Below are positions 8,615 to 18,020 of a stretch of 64,000 nt of DNA, piece after piece. The stretch spans positions 1 through 64,000 of the forward strand of contig JAGBNF010000019.1 in the NCBI GenBank assembly GCA_017634555.1, in the 5' to 3' direction. Source of the stretch: Eubacterium sp. (GTDB lineage Bacteria > Bacillota > Clostridia > Lachnospirales > Lachnospiraceae). Below the pieces are notes generated by a model. The model did not search any database and had not been told where the DNA came from. It saw only the letters and a program-made list of their open reading frames with translations. The translations under genes were made by a program, and so were the position numbers. Numbering within the stretch: the stretch's first letter is position 1; every line of letters begins with the position of its first letter.

Positions 8615-10750
8615 TTAGTTTAGCCCCTTCATTGAAAGACCGATCCTGTTCTTATCAGTATCGATGTTTATGATCTTAACTTCCACAACATCGCCGACAC
8701 TTACAACATCCAGAGGATGCTTTACAAACTTCTTATCTGTCAGCTGTGATATATGTACCAGTCCGTCCTGATGAACTCCGATATCAACAAATGCACCGAA
8801 GTCGATTACATTTCTTACTGTTCCCTTAAGTACCATACCCACCTCAAGATCCTTGATATCAAGGACATCGCTTCTGAGGATTGGCTTCGGCATATCAAGT
8901 CTCGGATCACGGCTCGGCTTTGAAAGCTCCTTGATGATATCATCAAGTGTTATTTCACCGATACCCAGCTTGCCCGAAAGCTCTGACTTCTCCTTCTTGG
9001 AGAGCTTACCGATCTCAGAGCCGCTGGTCTCAGCATACTTAAGGATCTCATCCGCAGCTCCGTAGCTTTCCGGATGAACCGCAGTATCATCAAGCGGATT
9101 TGAACCTCCGTGAATTCTCAGGAATCCGGCACACTGCTCGAATGCCTTAGCACCAAGCTTAGGAACCTTGAGAAGCTCCTTTCTCTCGCCGAACTTTCCG
9201 TTCTCTTCTCTATATACAACGATATTCTTCGCTATTGTCTTATTTATACCTGAAATGTATGTCAGGAGTGATACGGATGCAGTATTAAGGTCAACGCCAA
9301 CGCTGTTAACACAGTCCTCTACCACATTTGAGAGAGACTCGCCCAGCTTCTTCTGATTCATATCATGCTGGTACTGGCCTACACCAATTGACTTAGGATC
9401 GATCTTAACAAGCTCCGCAAGAGGATCCTGAAGACGTCTTGCTATAGATGTGGCAGATCTCTGTCCTACATCAAACTCAGGGAACTCCTCTGTAGCAAGG
9501 GCACTTGCCGAATATACGGATGCTCCTGCCTCATTTGTTATAACATACTCAACCTTCTCCGGAATCTCCTTAAGGATCTCAACTATGATCTGCTCAGATT
9601 CACGGGAAGCTGTTCCGTTACCTACGGAAATAAGTGAAATGTTATATTTCTTTATAAGCTGCTTTACTGTATCCTTAGCTCTCTTGATCTTCTCAGGAGT
9701 AGTCGGAGCTGTAGGATAAACTACAGTTGTATCCAGAACCTTTCCTGTCTCATCAACTACTGCAAGCTTACAGCCTGTTCTGAAGGCCGGATCCCATCCG
9801 AGTACAACTCGTCCGCTTACAGGAGGCTGCATAAGAAGCTGAGTAAGGTTCTTTCCGAATACCTTGATAGCTCCGTCCTCTGCGTCCTCGGTAAGCTTGT
9901 TTCTTATCTCTCTCTCGATTGAAGGAGCGATAAGTCTGTCATATGCATCCTCTGCAGCATTCTTAAGAAGCTGTGCCGTATCAGCATCTTCCTTTCCGAC
10001 GATCTTCTTATTCAGATACTCAAGTATCTCATCACGAGGTGCTTCGATCGTAACTGTAAGGATCTTCTCCTTCTCACCTCTGTTTACCGCAAGAGTCTTG
10101 TAGCCTGTCATCTTAGCTACCGGCTCATGGAAATCATAATAATTCTCATATACGGATTTAGCTTCGGCATCCTTAGCTGCTGAGTTAAGGATTCCCTTCT
10201 TCTCCGTAAGCTCTCTGATATATGTTCTGTAATCAGCATCATCTGAAATGTTTTCTGCAATGATATCACAGGCTCCGGCTATAGCCGCATCAGCATCTGC
10301 AACGCCCTTCTCCTCTGAAACGAATTCAGCCGCTTCATCCATGATGCTTCTTTTATTTATCTGCATATAGATAAGATTAGCAAGCGGCTCAAGTCCTGCT
10401 TCCTTTGCGATAGTTGCTCTGGTTCTTCTCTTTGGCTTATAAGGTCTGTAAATATCCTCCAGTGCTACCATTGTCATTGCATCCTCGATAGCCTTCATGA
10501 GTTCAGGTGTCATCTTGCCCTGCTCCTCAATGGTGGAGATTACCGTTCCCTTTCTTTCCTCAAGATTTCTGAGAAATGTGAGTCTGTCGTACAGAGTTCT
10601 CAGCTGCTCATCATTGAGAGCGCCTGTCTTTTCCTTTCTGTATCGTGCAATGAAAGGAACCGTACATCCATCATCCAGAAGCTCTACTGCTGCTTCTACC
10701 TGTCCCTGTCTCACTTCAAGTTCGTCTGCTATTGTCTTAACTATATCCAT
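8615..10750 (-). CDS. tex: Tex-family RNA-binding transcription accessory protein
   Basis: 711 residues, normal length for Tex. Order of parts: N-terminal helical domain (VPFIARYRKEKTGALNDEQLR), YqgF/RNase-H-like domain (VLGWDPAFRTGCKLAVVD), helix-hairpin-helix segment (NTASVSLLTYISGINKTIA), and a C-terminal S1 domain (GTVRNVIDFGAFVDIGVHQD). Tex proteins bind nucleic acid and affect transcription and translation; the exact role in Firmicutes is not settled. The AAAGGA ribosome site is about 12 bases upstream. It leads an operon with the J/TPR protein, hscC and a lipoprotein. No clear promoter is visible in the short gap after the hup terminator, so some read-through from upstream is possible. 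Confidence 0.95.
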   Translation of the reverse strand: MDIVKTIADELEVRQGQVEAAVELLDDGCTVPFIARYRKEKTGALNDEQLRTLYDRLTFLRNLEERKGTVISTIEEQGKMTPELMKAIEDAMTMVALEDIYRPYKPKRRTRATIAKEAGLEPLANLIYMQINKRSIMDEAAEFVSEEKGVADADAAIAGACDIIAENISDDADYRTYIRELTEKKGILNSAAKDAEAKSVYENYYDFHEPVAKMTGYKTLAVNRGEKEKILTVTIEAPRDEILEYLNKKIVGKEDADTAQLLKNAAEDAYDRLIAPSIEREIRNKLTEDAEDGAIKVFGKNLTQLLMQPPVSGRVVLGWDPAFRTGCKLAVVDETGKVLDTTVVYPTAPTTPEKIKRAKDTVKQLIKKYNISLISVGNGTASRESEQIIVEILKEIPEKVEYVITNEAGASVYSASALATEEFPEFDVGQRSATSIARRLQDPLAELVKIDPKSIGVGQYQHDMNQKKLGESLSNVVEDCVNSVGVDLNTASVSLLTYISGINKTIAKNIVVYREENGKFGERKELLKVPKLGAKAFEQCAGFLRIHGGSNPLDDTAVHPESYGAADEILKYAETSGSEIGKLSKKEKSELSGKLGIGEITLDDIIKELSKPSRDPRLDMPKPILRSDVLDIKDLEVGMVLKGTVRNVIDFGAFVDIGVHQDGLVHISQLTDKKFVKHPLDVVSVGDVVEVKIINIDTDKNRIGLSMKGLN

Positions 10751-10796
10751 GTTTACTAAAATCCTTTGTGTATTAATATTTTCTCTTCAAAATAAA

Positions 10797-10824
10797 GGAG
10801 GCAGAGGTTTTTGCCTCTGCCCCT
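10797..10824 (-). terminator. Intrinsic terminator after hup
   Basis: GCAGAGG / CCTCTGC arms with a 6-base loop, extended by flanking G-rich/C-rich bases, lie about 33 bases past the hup stop codon. On the minus strand the stem is followed by CCTTTATTTTG, a moderate T-rich tail. This separates hup from tex. Confidence 0.75.
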
Positions 10825-10856
10825 CTTATTTTGCTTTAATCAATTCGAAGTTTAAA

Positions 10857-11159
10857 TTACTTCTTCTTTGCTGACTTCTTAGGCTTTGTGTTTACAAGCT
10901 CCTTGAGAGCTGCACCAGCCTTGAACTTTGGAACTGCTGCTGCCTTGATCTTGATAGCCTCTCCTGTCTGAGGGTTACGAGCTGTTCTAGCCTTTCTCTC
11001 ACCAACTTCGAAAGTACCGAAACCGATAAGCTGTACCTTACCCTTATTCTGAAGCTCTGTAGATACAACATTAACGAATGACTTTACTGCTGCCTCAGCA
11101 TCCTTCTTTGAAAGACCTGTCTCTGCAGCAATAGCTGTTACAAGTTCTGTCTTGTTCAT
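10857..11159 (-). CDS. hup: HU-family DNA-binding protein
   Basis: 100 residues, slightly longer than the usual ~90 because of a Lys-rich tail (NTKPKKSAKKK). The whole HU fold is present: helical dimer body (MNKTELVTAIAAETGLSKKD), GFGTFEV turn, and the DNA-embracing arm ARTARNPQTGEAIKI. It bends and compacts DNA as a dimer. It is a single-gene transcript with a strong own promoter and a terminator, as expected for an abundant nucleoid protein. The lysine tail resembles that of the DUF6465-type protein in this window in composition only. Confidence 0.96.
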   Translation of the reverse strand: MNKTELVTAIAAETGLSKKDAEAAVKSFVNVVSTELQNKGKVQLIGFGTFEVGERKARTARNPQTGEAIKIKAAAVPKFKAGAALKELVNTKPKKSAKKK

Positions 11160-11211
11160 AGTATTTACCTCTCAATACATATAATTTTCCGTTGCTAACA
11201 CAACTATACTG

Positions 11212-11240
11212 ATTATACTTGGAAAATGGCCTATTTTCAA
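11212..11240 (-). promoter_or_regulatory. Strong sigma-A promoter of hup
   Basis: Minus strand: TTGAAA, 17-base spacer, perfect TATAAT. Transcription should start near 11205, leaving a leader of about 45 bases. The spacer contains GGCCATTTT, whose inverted copy AAAATGGCC lies about 60 bases further upstream on that strand, so the promoter may be under operator control. The rest of 11160-11338 is AT-rich without a gene. Confidence 0.75.
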
Positions 11241-11338
11241 TCTATTTCTCACATTTTTTTACACTTTTTTTATAAAAATGTAACAAATTTGGCCATTTTT
11301 TCGTAAATAAATACTAATTTGATGATTTTTGAGCAAAA

Positions 11339-13255
11339 TCACATATCAATATTGGCGTCACGGCTGTTTTCTTCAATGTACGCACGGCGCGGAGCGACTT
11401 CCGTACCCATCAAAATCTTGGTAATTGTACTTGCTTCCGCAACGCTGGAAACTGATACCTGTTTCAGTACTCTTGTCTCCGGATCCATAGTTGTTTCGAA
11501 GAGCTGATTCGCATCCATTTCTCCGAGACCCTTGTATCTCTGAATAGTGAACTTGTTCTTGTGGGCAGCTCTGTACTTGGCAAGCTCATCATCAGAATAA
11601 AGATACTTCATATTCTTTCCCTCACCTACTCTGTAAAGAGGCGGAATAGCTATATAGATATGGCCTTCCGTGATAAGGTCCGGATAGAATCTGTAGAAAA
11701 ATGTAAGAAGGAGCGTTGCTATATGAGCTCCGTCTACGTCGGCATCTGTCATTATTATTATCTTGTTGTAATTGAGCTTTGAGATATCGAAATCATTTCC
11801 GAAGCCTGTACTGAAGCCGCATCCGAAGGCATTTATCATTGCCTTGATCTCGGCATTCTCCAGTACCTTTGTTACAGGAACCTTCTCTACGTTGAGGATC
11901 TTACCTCTGAGAGGAAGGATTGCCTGATACTTACGGTTTCTGGCTGTCTTTGCGGAGCCGCCGGCGGAATCACCCTCGACTATGAAGATCTCGCACTTCT
12001 CTGCCTCGGAGCTCTCCTGTCTTACCAGCTTTCCGTTTCCTTCGAAGGAGAACTTGCTGAGGTTGACCTTGGACTTTGACTTAGCCTTTTCCTTAGCTGT
12101 CTCAATGGCTCTGTCCACGATATCCTTAAGCACATCATAATTACGGTCAAAGTAAACCGTAAGCTGTTCACGCATTATGGCGTCGATGGCATTTGTTACA
12201 TCCGTGTTGGAAAGCCTTGTCTTTGTCTGCCCCTCGAACTGCGGATTAGGATGTCTTATAGAAACGATAGCCTGAAGTCCCTGTCTGATATCTGCACCGG
12301 AAAGGTTTGCATCCTTCTCCTTAAGTGCACCCAGCTCATTTCTCGCGTAGTTGTTGATGATCTTCGCAAAGGCTGACTTAAATCCCGATACATGTGTACC
12401 GCCTTCAGGGTTCGTTATGTTATTTGTAAATCCGATAACGTTCTCATCGCCGTCTTCCGTAGCAACGAAAACTATCTCGGCTGCTATATCATTCTTCTCG
12501 CCTGATATTGCCACGACCGGTGAAGTTTTTGTAAGGTCGCTTGATATATCCTCAACAAAGCTTGAAAGTCCTCCCGGCTGATGGAAGGTTTCAGGCGGAT
12601 AGCCGTCACGCTTATTCTCATAGATGATAGTAAGCTCCGGATTAAGATATGCAGTTTCCTTAAGTCTCTGGCGGATTGCCGCAGACTTAAATCTTACTGT
12701 TTCAAATATGGTCTCGTCCGGATAAAGTGTTACCGATGTCCCCGACTTCTTGCCGCGGACAGGCTCCGACGGAAGGAGTCCGTCGATAAGCTTTGTGGTC
12801 GGCTTACCGTATTCATAGGTATCATGGTATACATTTCCGTCTCTGTAGACATCTACTATAAGCTTCTTTGAAAGCGCATTTACGACAGCAGAACCTACAC
12901 CATGGAGACCACCGCTGATCTTATATATGGAATCGTTGAACTTACCACCGGAGTGAAGTACTGTGAATACTACTCGTTCAGCACTCTTCTTCTCTGTCGG
13001 ATGCATATCTACCGGGATTCCTCGGCCGTCATCAACAACTGTTGCCGATCCGTCCTCGTTAAGTATAACTCTTATATTCTTGCAAAAGCCTGCCAGGTGT
13101 TCATCTACCGCATTATCAATAAGCTCCTGAACCAGATGATTGAGTCCGGTTCTTCCTGTGCTTCCGATATACATACCCGGTCTGAGTCTGACAGGTTCCA
13201 GTCCCTTAAGGACCTTTATCGCCTCTGAATTATAATCCTGATTTTTTCCTGCCAT
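11339..13255 (-). CDS. parE: Type IIA topoisomerase subunit B (ParE-like)
   Basis: 638 residues, the ATPase/TOPRIM subunit of a type IIA topoisomerase. Seen in order: GHKL ATPase motifs (LIDNAVDEHLAGF, DDGRGIPVDMHP, GLHGVGSAVVNALS), transducer region, then TOPRIM with EGDSAGGSAK and the metal-binding DADVDGAH. The ATG overlaps the stop codon of the upstream A subunit (TAATG), so the two are coupled. The short length without a large insertion fits ParE or a Gram-positive GyrB. With no dnaA/recF neighbours, ParE of topoisomerase IV (decatenation) is preferred. The gene order here is A subunit then B subunit, the reverse of the common parE-parC order. Confidence 0.85.
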   Translation of the reverse strand: MAGKNQDYNSEAIKVLKGLEPVRLRPGMYIGSTGRTGLNHLVQELIDNAVDEHLAGFCKNIRVILNEDGSATVVDDGRGIPVDMHPTEKKSAERVVFTVLHSGGKFNDSIYKISGGLHGVGSAVVNALSKKLIVDVYRDGNVYHDTYEYGKPTTKLIDGLLPSEPVRGKKSGTSVTLYPDETIFETVRFKSAAIRQRLKETAYLNPELTIIYENKRDGYPPETFHQPGGLSSFVEDISSDLTKTSPVVAISGEKNDIAAEIVFVATEDGDENVIGFTNNITNPEGGTHVSGFKSAFAKIINNYARNELGALKEKDANLSGADIRQGLQAIVSIRHPNPQFEGQTKTRLSNTDVTNAIDAIMREQLTVYFDRNYDVLKDIVDRAIETAKEKAKSKSKVNLSKFSFEGNGKLVRQESSEAEKCEIFIVEGDSAGGSAKTARNRKYQAILPLRGKILNVEKVPVTKVLENAEIKAMINAFGCGFSTGFGNDFDISKLNYNKIIIMTDADVDGAHIATLLLTFFYRFYPDLITEGHIYIAIPPLYRVGEGKNMKYLYSDDELAKYRAAHKNKFTIQRYKGLGEMDANQLFETTMDPETRVLKQVSVSSVAEASTITKILMGTEVAPRRAYIEENSRDANIDM

Positions 13256-15741
13256 TACTTGTTCCCTTTCTTATTACCCTTGCCGCCGCGTTTTACCGCC
13301 TTCATATCGGAAAGGCTGATACCGTTAAAGCTGTCCGAATTGCTTCCGCTCATGGCACTTACAACCTTATCTCCCTTTCTGAGAGAAATGAGAGTAACAC
13401 CTCCTGCGCCCTTACCCTGTACAGGGATATCTGTGGCCTTAACCTTTATTGAATAGCCTTCCTCTGTCTCGGCAACGATATAATCGTCTTCAAATCCGAC
13501 ATAGACAGGTCTGCTCTTTATAGCAGCAGCCGTCTTTCTTGCCGTATCGAAAAGCGCTGCATTTACACGCTTAGCTTTTCCTTCTTCGGTAACGAAGATA
13601 AGATTTCTGCCGATATTCATTCCGCCTATATCCGTATCGGTATAGTCTGTCTCAGCATCATAGCCGAGAAGTGCGGCACTGTCCTCAGCACCGTCGGAAT
13701 ATCCGCCGTCCATCTCACCTGCAAAGTCTTCAAAGCTTCCGCCTGAAAGACTTCCGTCTACCATGTCATCAAATACAGCCTCAGCCGAAGCATCAGGGAT
13801 TGCTGCCGCTACATTTACTGCTGCAGCATCAGGCTTCGCTGTGCCGTCCCCTGCACCGGTTCCTTCCTCAGCCATGGTTCCGGCAGGATTAAGCTCCGAT
13901 ACTGCCATCATTGCCACAACGTCGGCTTTATCGGACATTCCGCAGAACTCGAATATCTGGATACCCTTATCGGTGATCCTGAACTTCTTATCCTTCTTGG
14001 TCTGCTTCTTTAAAATGTCTGAGACCTTGATTATATGCACCATTCCGTCGCTGTCGAAAAGAGCAACTCTGTCATCGCTCATACAGTCAACGGCAAACTT
14101 ATATGCTATATCCTTATTCTTGGCAAATACGCTGCGCGGTGCGGACTTGATATAGAAGAATCTGTCCAGAAGAACTGTTTCCTCAGTAGCCACAGCCTTC
14201 TCCTTAGCAACGATAACCTCTCCGAGATTCTCGATGACTGTGCGTCTCGGAACCGCATACTTCTTCTTAAGCTCCTCGATATCAGCTATCATCTGCTTCT
14301 TCATCTCACGGTCCGACTCAAGAAGTCTTGTATATCTTGCAAGAAGTTTCTCTGTATCAGCCAGCTCTTTTCTGAGGACATCGACCTCGAGACCGATGAG
14401 CTTCTGAAGTCTCATGGCAAGGATCGCATCTGTCTGTCTTTCTGTGAAATGTAATTCCTTCGCATCATCTATGGAGCCCTTGTAACGGAACTTGATATTG
14501 TCGGTCTTACCGAACATCAGACATTCCTTGGCATCCTTTGTATTCTGCGATCCGCGGAGAATCTCGATTATAAGGTCTATAACGTCAACAGCTTCAAGGA
14601 GTCCGGTCTTAATCTCCTTCTGGATCTCCTGCTCTGCCTTGAGAGCTGTATACTTATCCTTATAAACTTCCCATTTATATTCAGTATAGGTTTCAAGAAC
14701 TCTGCGGAGTCCCATAACCTCAGGCTTTCTGTTATAGATACAATTGATGTTGACGCTGTAGGTATCCTCAAGTCCTGCCTTCTTGTAGAGGATGTTGATG
14801 ATCTTTTGGATTTCTTCTTCACTTGTACCCTTCTTAACATCTATACAGAGACATTCACCCTCCTTATCACCTCTGTCTGCAATATCAACTACCGCAGGAA
14901 GTGAGCCCTTACGTACCAGCTCAGCTACAGTATTAAGGAATTTCTCTGTCTGATTGATCATTGTGTAAGGTATCTCAGTAACGCAGATAGACTTACGTCC
15001 CTTACCGATATCTCTTACCTCAACCTTACCGCGGACCTTCAGCTTTCCAAGTCCAGTCTCGTATATCTGAAGGAGGTTTTCCTCATCTATGTTTATTATT
15101 CCGCCTGTGGCGAAGTCCGGTCCCTTTACGATCCTGAGCAGCGCCTCTGTTGAAATAGACGGATCCTCAAGATATGCGATCTCGGCATTTGCCACCTCTT
15201 CCATGTTATGAGTCGGTATATTTGTTGCCATACCTACCGCAATACCCGTAGCACCGCTTGTAAGCATGTTCGGGATAAGGAACGGGATATGTACAGGCTC
15301 CTTCTCTGTACCGTCAAAGTTCGGAATGAAGTCGCAGTACTTAAGGTCCTTAAGTCCTTCCTCGGCATACTTGGAAATTCTTGCCTCGGTATAACGCATT
15401 GCAGCTGCGCCGGATCCCGAAACGTCACCGAAGTTTCCGTGAGGATCAACCAGCGGTATCGGAAGCTTCCAGCTCTGTGCAAGGTTTACGAGACCTTCAT
15501 ATATTGAGCTGTCACCATGAGGATGATACTTACCCATGGTATCTCCGACGATTCTCGCACATTTTCTGTGCGGGCTGTCAGAACGTGTAAGCTCGGAAAG
15601 CGAATACAGGATTCTTCTCAGTACCGGCTTAAGTCCGTCCTTTACATCGGGCAGCGCACGCTCGGTAATGACCGACATGGCGTAGTCCACATAGTCCTGC
15701 CCCATCTCATCTTCGTAATTTACTGTTTTTATCTTTTCCAT
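13255..15741 (-). CDS. parC: Type IIA topoisomerase subunit A (ParC-like) with acidic insertion in its C-terminal domain
   Basis: 828 residues. The breakage-reunion domain holds the catalytic tyrosine in AAAMRYTEA (Tyr117). The quinolone-pocket segment HPHGDSSIYE has Ser and Glu (residues 78 and 82) at the usual sensitive positions, so no resistance change is visible there. The C-terminal DNA-wrapping domain is broken by a ~95-residue Ala/Gly/Asp/Glu-rich stretch (about residues 612-705) that looks disordered. A clear QRRGGxG GyrA box is absent; only KRGGKG occurs at the very end, so ParC is preferred over GyrA. The AGAGGTGA ribosome site is well placed. It is the first gene of the pair, upstream of parE. 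Confidence 0.85.
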   Translation of the reverse strand: MEKIKTVNYEDEMGQDYVDYAMSVITERALPDVKDGLKPVLRRILYSLSELTRSDSPHRKCARIVGDTMGKYHPHGDSSIYEGLVNLAQSWKLPIPLVDPHGNFGDVSGSGAAAMRYTEARISKYAEEGLKDLKYCDFIPNFDGTEKEPVHIPFLIPNMLTSGATGIAVGMATNIPTHNMEEVANAEIAYLEDPSISTEALLRIVKGPDFATGGIINIDEENLLQIYETGLGKLKVRGKVEVRDIGKGRKSICVTEIPYTMINQTEKFLNTVAELVRKGSLPAVVDIADRGDKEGECLCIDVKKGTSEEEIQKIINILYKKAGLEDTYSVNINCIYNRKPEVMGLRRVLETYTEYKWEVYKDKYTALKAEQEIQKEIKTGLLEAVDVIDLIIEILRGSQNTKDAKECLMFGKTDNIKFRYKGSIDDAKELHFTERQTDAILAMRLQKLIGLEVDVLRKELADTEKLLARYTRLLESDREMKKQMIADIEELKKKYAVPRRTVIENLGEVIVAKEKAVATEETVLLDRFFYIKSAPRSVFAKNKDIAYKFAVDCMSDDRVALFDSDGMVHIIKVSDILKKQTKKDKKFRITDKGIQIFEFCGMSDKADVVAMMAVSELNPAGTMAEEGTGAGDGTAKPDAAAVNVAAAIPDASAEAVFDDMVDGSLSGGSFEDFAGEMDGGYSDGAEDSAALLGYDAETDYTDTDIGGMNIGRNLIFVTEEGKAKRVNAALFDTARKTAAAIKSRPVYVGFEDDYIVAETEEGYSIKVKATDIPVQGKGAGGVTLISLRKGDKVVSAMSGSNSDSFNGISLSDMKAVKRGGKGNKKGNK

Positions 15742-15894
15742 ATGTCACCTCTAAGTGATGGTTTTTATATAAAATACTTTATCTAGTGGAATAACCCATA
15801 ATACTTTACCACATCTTGTTTATATAATCAAATAAATCGAGCAGGGAAAATGTGCATCTACACGATATATATATGACTGTCAAACCGTACAAAA

Positions 15895-15925
15895 AAGCCC
15901 CATGACACACTGTGCCACAGGGCTT
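15895..15925 (-). terminator. Intrinsic terminator after trxA
   Basis: On the minus strand, AAGCCC and TGGCAC pair with GTGTCA and GGGCTT around a 3-base loop, with one G-U pair, followed by CTTTTTTG. It lies about 60 bases past the thioredoxin stop codon and isolates the antiporter-thioredoxin unit from parC. Confidence 0.85.
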
Positions 15926-15982
15926 AATCAAACCTTTATATGATATATTCCGCTTGTATAAAATCCGGAAGTTCCATCTCAT

Positions 15983-16294
15983 TTACTGTGATATGAACTC
16001 CTCAAGCTTTGACTTCATGATGAATCCGATGGATCTGTCTACCTCTTCACCACCCTTGAAAAGGATAAGACATGGAATGTTGCTTATTCCAAACTTCATT
16101 ACAAGGTCCTCTGCTTCATCAGCTTCAACACCTACGAACTTTATCTCAGGGTGCTCATCAGCGAGTGTATCAAGGATAGGTCCCAGCATCTTGCAAGGTC
16201 CGCACCACTCAGCCCAGAAATCAACAACAACTGGCTTGTCGCTCTTAAGAACAACTTCTTCAAACTCATCTTCTTTAATCTGTATAGCTCCCAT
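15983..16294 (-). CDS. trxA: Thioredoxin
   Basis: 103 residues, the standard thioredoxin length. The redox site WCGPCK has Cys31 and Cys34. The cis-proline is in NIPC, where most thioredoxins have IPT; the extra cysteine next to cis-Pro is a minor variation. There is no signal peptide, so it is cytoplasmic and should be reduced by thioredoxin reductase, which is not in this window. It starts 14 bases after the NhaC-type antiporter gene and so is probably co-transcribed with it, followed by a terminator. The pairing with an ion antiporter has no obvious functional meaning. Confidence 0.95.
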   Translation of the reverse strand: MGAIQIKEDEFEEVVLKSDKPVVVDFWAEWCGPCKMLGPILDTLADEHPEIKFVGVEADEAEDLVMKFGISNIPCLILFKGGEEVDRSIGFIMKSKLEEFISQ

Positions 16295-16308
16295 ATATAT
16301 TCCTCCTA

Positions 16309-17952
16309 TTACGCTTTTTCTTCTGCCGGCTCACTGCCGACAATTTTCTCTATTATGAAAAGTGTTACAAGCATCAGTACTATTCCTATCGGAAGACTGA
16401 TTGCATAGCTCTTTGTAAAGCCCGCTATTATATATGTCACACAGGACACGCCGGCACAGGTAAGTGCATACGGAAGCTGTGTAGACACATGATTGATATG
16501 GTTACTTTCGGCACCGGCTGAAGCCATGATGGTCGTATCCGATATAGGTGAGCAGTGGTCACCGCATACGGCACCGGCAAGACATGATGCGATGGATATT
16601 ACCATCATCTCTCCGCTTGGGAATACTCCCAGTACGATCGGAATAAGGATTCCGAAGGTTCCCCATGAGGTTCCTGTTGCGAAGGCAAGTCCAAGTGCTA
16701 CAAGGAATACAACTGCAGGAAGCATTGACTGAAGTCCTGCCGCGCTGCCTTCAACAAGTCCGGCTACGAAATACTTGGCTCCGAGAAGGTTTGTCATTCC
16801 CGAAAGTGTCCAGGCAAATGTGAGAATCAGGATCGGAGCGACCATCGCCTTAAATCCGTCAGCCACACATTTCATAAAGTCTTCGAAGGAGATTATATCT
16901 CTCAGCAGATAGAAGAAAAATGTGAATATAAGTGTTATAAATCCGCCGAATACAAGTGCAACCGATGCATCGGCATCACCGAATGCGGTTACAAAATCAA
17001 CTCCGTCGAAGAAGCCGCCTGTATATACCATTGAAAAGATACATACAACAATGAGGAAAAGTACCGGAAGCACAAGGTCTACAACCTTACCCTTCTTGCT
17101 GATCTGCTCCTCTACCATTCTTTCTCTGGATTCATCAGTACCTGATGTGAAGAGGTCGCCGTCATAAGCGTTGAGCTCATGCTTCTTCATCGGACCGTAA
17201 TCAAGTCTTCTGATGACAAGATAGAACATCATTACAACTGTAAGTATCGCATAAAAATTATACGGGATTGTTCGAATGAATACCTGGAAGCCGTTGAGTC
17301 CGGCCTCTTCAGGAACAGATGATGTTACTGCTGCTGCCCAGGAGCTTATCGGTGCAATGATGCAGACAGGAGCTGCAGTGGCATCGATAAGATATGCAAG
17401 CTTTGCACGGGAAACCTTGTGAGTATCCGTTACAGGTCTCATAACGCTTCCGACTGTAAGACAGTTGAAGTAATCATCTATAAAGATAAGCATTCCGAGC
17501 GCGATGGTTGCAATCTGTGCACCGATACGTGTCTTGATATGCTTAGATGCCCATTTACCGAAGGCAGCGGAACCACCGGCCTTGTTCATAAGAGCAACGA
17601 GAATTCCGAGAAGAACAAGGAATACCAGGATACCTGCATTGAATGTATCTGCTATCTTATAGAGCATTCCTCCCTCTTCGTTGAAAAACATTGTATTGAT
17701 TGCAAGTTCAAGATTGAAATTGGAATACAGAAGCGCACCGCTGATGATTCCGACAAGAAGTGATGAATAAACTTCCTTGGTGATAAGCGCAAGCACTATG
17801 GCTATTATCGGAGGAAGCAGAGCTATCGGCTCCGAATAAAATGTAGGTTCATAACCCTCAAGTGCTCCCATGTCCACCGGATTCGTGAAAGTGTAAACTA
17901 TCAGTCCGATAAGTCCAAGTAACAGTACAGTGAGCAATAGTTTCTTCTTCAT
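16309..17952 (-). CDS. NhaC-family Na+/H+ antiporter
   Basis: 547 residues, about a dozen hydrophobic segments, with family signatures such as GTSWGTFGILIPI and CGDHCSPISDTTIMAS. NhaC-family carriers exchange Na+ for H+, though some relatives exchange organic ions (e.g. malate/lactate), so the substrate is inferred. The ATG at 17952 follows AAAGGGG by 10 bases. An in-frame GTG seven codons earlier would place the ribosome site inside the gene and is rejected. It has its own promoter and is followed by trxA. A sodium carrier fits the Na+-type proteolipid of the V-ATPase further along. Confidence 0.85.
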   Translation of the reverse strand: MKKKLLLTVLLLGLIGLIVYTFTNPVDMGALEGYEPTFYSEPIALLPPIIAIVLALITKEVYSSLLVGIISGALLYSNFNLELAINTMFFNEEGGMLYKIADTFNAGILVFLVLLGILVALMNKAGGSAAFGKWASKHIKTRIGAQIATIALGMLIFIDDYFNCLTVGSVMRPVTDTHKVSRAKLAYLIDATAAPVCIIAPISSWAAAVTSSVPEEAGLNGFQVFIRTIPYNFYAILTVVMMFYLVIRRLDYGPMKKHELNAYDGDLFTSGTDESRERMVEEQISKKGKVVDLVLPVLFLIVVCIFSMVYTGGFFDGVDFVTAFGDADASVALVFGGFITLIFTFFFYLLRDIISFEDFMKCVADGFKAMVAPILILTFAWTLSGMTNLLGAKYFVAGLVEGSAAGLQSMLPAVVFLVALGLAFATGTSWGTFGILIPIVLGVFPSGEMMVISIASCLAGAVCGDHCSPISDTTIMASAGAESNHINHVSTQLPYALTCAGVSCVTYIIAGFTKSYAISLPIGIVLMLVTLFIIEKIVGSEPAEEKA

Positions 17953-17987
17953 ACCAGCTAACCCCTTTAACACAAAAAACTATTTTG

Positions 17988-18016
17988 ATTATAACCTGTA
18001 TTAACTGCTTTGTAAA
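17988..18016 (-). promoter_or_regulatory. Sigma-A promoter of the antiporter-trxA unit
   Basis: Minus strand: TTTACA (5/6), 17-base spacer, perfect TATAAT. It lies immediately after the stop codon of the carboxypeptidase gene, so the antiporter unit can be transcribed independently of the upstream run. Predicted start near 17981. Confidence 0.75.
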
Positions 18017-18020
18017 TTAA

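Noticed and set aside
11339..15741. Calling the topoisomerase pair DNA gyrase
   Set aside because: No clear GyrA box and no dnaA/recF context; ParC/ParE preferred, though not proven.
17953..17973. GTG start for the NhaC-type antiporter
   Set aside because: It would place the AAAGGGG ribosome site inside the gene; the ATG at 17952 is properly spaced.
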